Below, one piece after another: positions 7,337 to 7,693 of a DNA stretch of 7,693 nucleotides. The position numbers and the translations under genes were made by a program. The notes beneath the pieces were generated by a model. It ran no database searches. It had not been told where the DNA came from and was given only the letters and a program-made list of their open reading frames with translations. Origin of the DNA: Candidatus Zixiibacteriota bacterium (GTDB taxonomy: Bacteria > Zixibacteria > MSB-5A5 > JAABVY01 > JAHJOQ01); the NCBI GenBank assembly GCA_024275215.1, contig JAJRZO010000315.1, positions 1-7,693 on the forward strand, in the 5' to 3' direction. How positions within the stretch are numbered: position 1 is the first letter of the stretch; each line of letters opens with the position of its first letter.

Positions 7337-7369
7337 AGTTAATGAGTCGTGGATATTTTCACTCGTATT
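7337..7369. repeat. 33-base imperfect direct repeat, copy 2, overlapping the end of the small gene
   Basis: The right end of this copy encodes the last codons and stop of the small gene (EYE, stop), while the rest is downstream sequence. Copy 1 at 7241-7273 therefore looks like a duplicated gene end, with a diverged middle. Confidence 0.7.
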
Positions 7370-7655
7370 CGAAAACCTGGCGGACATCCTCGCGCGTGAA
7401 GTAATATGGGATACCTTTACCGCCACCACGCTTTTCAGTGCAGACGAGGAATGAATCCGACTCGAAGATCGCGATCACTTCTTCGAGCGGCGCACCCGGT
7501 TCGAGTTCTCGGTACGATTTTCCAACCTCAATCAATAGTTGCGGCTGCCAGCGATAACCAGCATTTACCTTGATTGCACGGATGCGTTTCCTGCGAATCT
7601 TCCCCGGATAGAGAGTTTCGAGATAGTTTCGAATTTCTTCGTAACTAACGGTCAT
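7359..7655 (-). CDS. Small hypothetical protein, 98 residues
   Basis: I do not recognise the family. The ATG at 7655 is chosen because GGAG (7661-7664) lies 5 bases before it; a GTG at 7676 in the same frame has no usable site. The protein opens MTVSYEEIRNYLETLYPG, a likely amphipathic helix, followed by a basic patch KIRRKRIR. A beta-like middle (YRWQPQLLIEVG) leads to PLEEVIAIFESDSFLVCT, a glycine-basic loop (KRGGGKG) and a charged end, REDVRQVFEYE. There is no signal peptide or membrane segment, so it should be cytoplasmic and small and globular. The basic patch and glycine loop would fit nucleic-acid or nucleotide binding, but that is a guess. A promoter and likely terminator separate it from the proteases, so there is no clear functional link. 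Confidence 0.75.
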   Translation of the reverse strand: MTVSYEEIRNYLETLYPGKIRRKRIRAIKVNAGYRWQPQLLIEVGKSYRELEPGAPLEEVIAIFESDSFLVCTEKRGGGKGIPYYFTREDVRQVFEYE

Positions 7656-7660
7656 TGCCG

Positions 7661-7664
7661 CTCC
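7661..7664 (-). promoter_or_regulatory. Ribosome binding site that sets the start of the small gene
   Basis: GGAG on the minus strand lies 5 bases before the ATG at 7655. It favours this start over the upstream in-frame GTG. Confidence 0.6.
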
Positions 7665-7672
7665 ATCAATTA

Positions 7673-7693
7673 TCACGCTCCGAGTGAGCGTGA
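7673..7693. other. Perfect 8-bp-stem hairpin at the window edge
   Basis: TCACGCTC (7673-7680) and GAGCGTGA (7686-7693) pair perfectly around a 5-base loop. The hairpin ends 17 bases before the ATG of the small gene. It may be the terminator of a gene beyond the window or a leader structure; the stem may continue past base 7693. Confidence 0.5.

Larger units (their letters stand above)
6965..7358. other. Non-coding region between the small gene and the M14 carboxypeptidase gene
   Basis: No coding frame is credible in these 394 bases, and the stretch is AT-richer than the genes around it. From right to left it holds one copy and part of a second of a 33-base direct repeat, a strong hairpin, a small AT-rich dyad (TTCTT/AAGAA, 7223-7241), a decayed inverted repeat of about 101 bases, the consensus promoter, and the leader of the carboxypeptidase mRNA. 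Confidence 0.8.

Noticed and set aside
7359..7676. GTG at 7676 as start of the small gene
   Set aside because: It would add only MIIDGAA. Its GGAG is 1 base from the codon and lies in a hairpin stem, while the ATG at 7655 has a well-spaced site.

Overview
The window holds three genes, all on the minus strand. They appear to come from a bacterium that secretes large, multi-domain, calcium-binding enzymes. Two of the genes encode exported metalloproteases that end in dockerin-type modules with the signature (D/A)-x-V-(F/Y)-(L/I)-(I/V)-x-Y-I-F-x-G-G-x-x-P. This tail, together with carboxypeptidase-regulatory-like repeats, thrombospondin type 3 (TSP3) repeats and jelly-roll modules, resembles secreted proteins of candidate FCB-group lineages such as Zixibacteria. 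That placement comes from remembered architecture only and was not tested by a search.

Layout in transcription order, right to left. (1) 7359-7655 is a small hypothetical gene of 98 residues, with a perfect hairpin just upstream at the window edge. (2) 6965-7358 is a 394-base non-coding stretch. It contains a 33-base imperfect direct repeat that flanks a 10-bp-stem hairpin, a roughly 101-base decayed inverted repeat, and a consensus sigma-70-type promoter (TTGACA, 16-base spacer, TATAAT) that points at the next gene. (3) 4277-6964 is a complete M14 zinc carboxypeptidase: signal peptide, propeptide, catalytic domain, a fibronectin-III-like domain apparently split by a jelly-roll module, two carboxypeptidase-regulatory-like domains and a two-repeat dockerin. 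(4) After a 97-base gap, 1-4180 is a thermolysin-family (M4) metalloprotease of at least 1393 residues: signal peptide, FTP/PepSY propeptide, M4 catalytic domain, Ig-like and jelly-roll modules, a TSP3 array of seven 46-residue units, two Ig-like domains and the first half of a dockerin. Its 3' end lies beyond base 1.

The two protease genes may be co-transcribed from the promoter at 7071-7098, because no strong terminator or promoter is visible between them. Their activities are complementary: the M4 enzyme is an endopeptidase and the M14 enzyme trims C-terminal residues. The matching dockerin tails suggest a shared fate, either docking on a cohesin-type partner or attachment at the cell surface. 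No cohesin gene is visible here. The most unusual points are the gap-free 138-base repeat array with a 276-base superperiod, the split FN3 domain, and the nested symmetries upstream of the carboxypeptidase gene.
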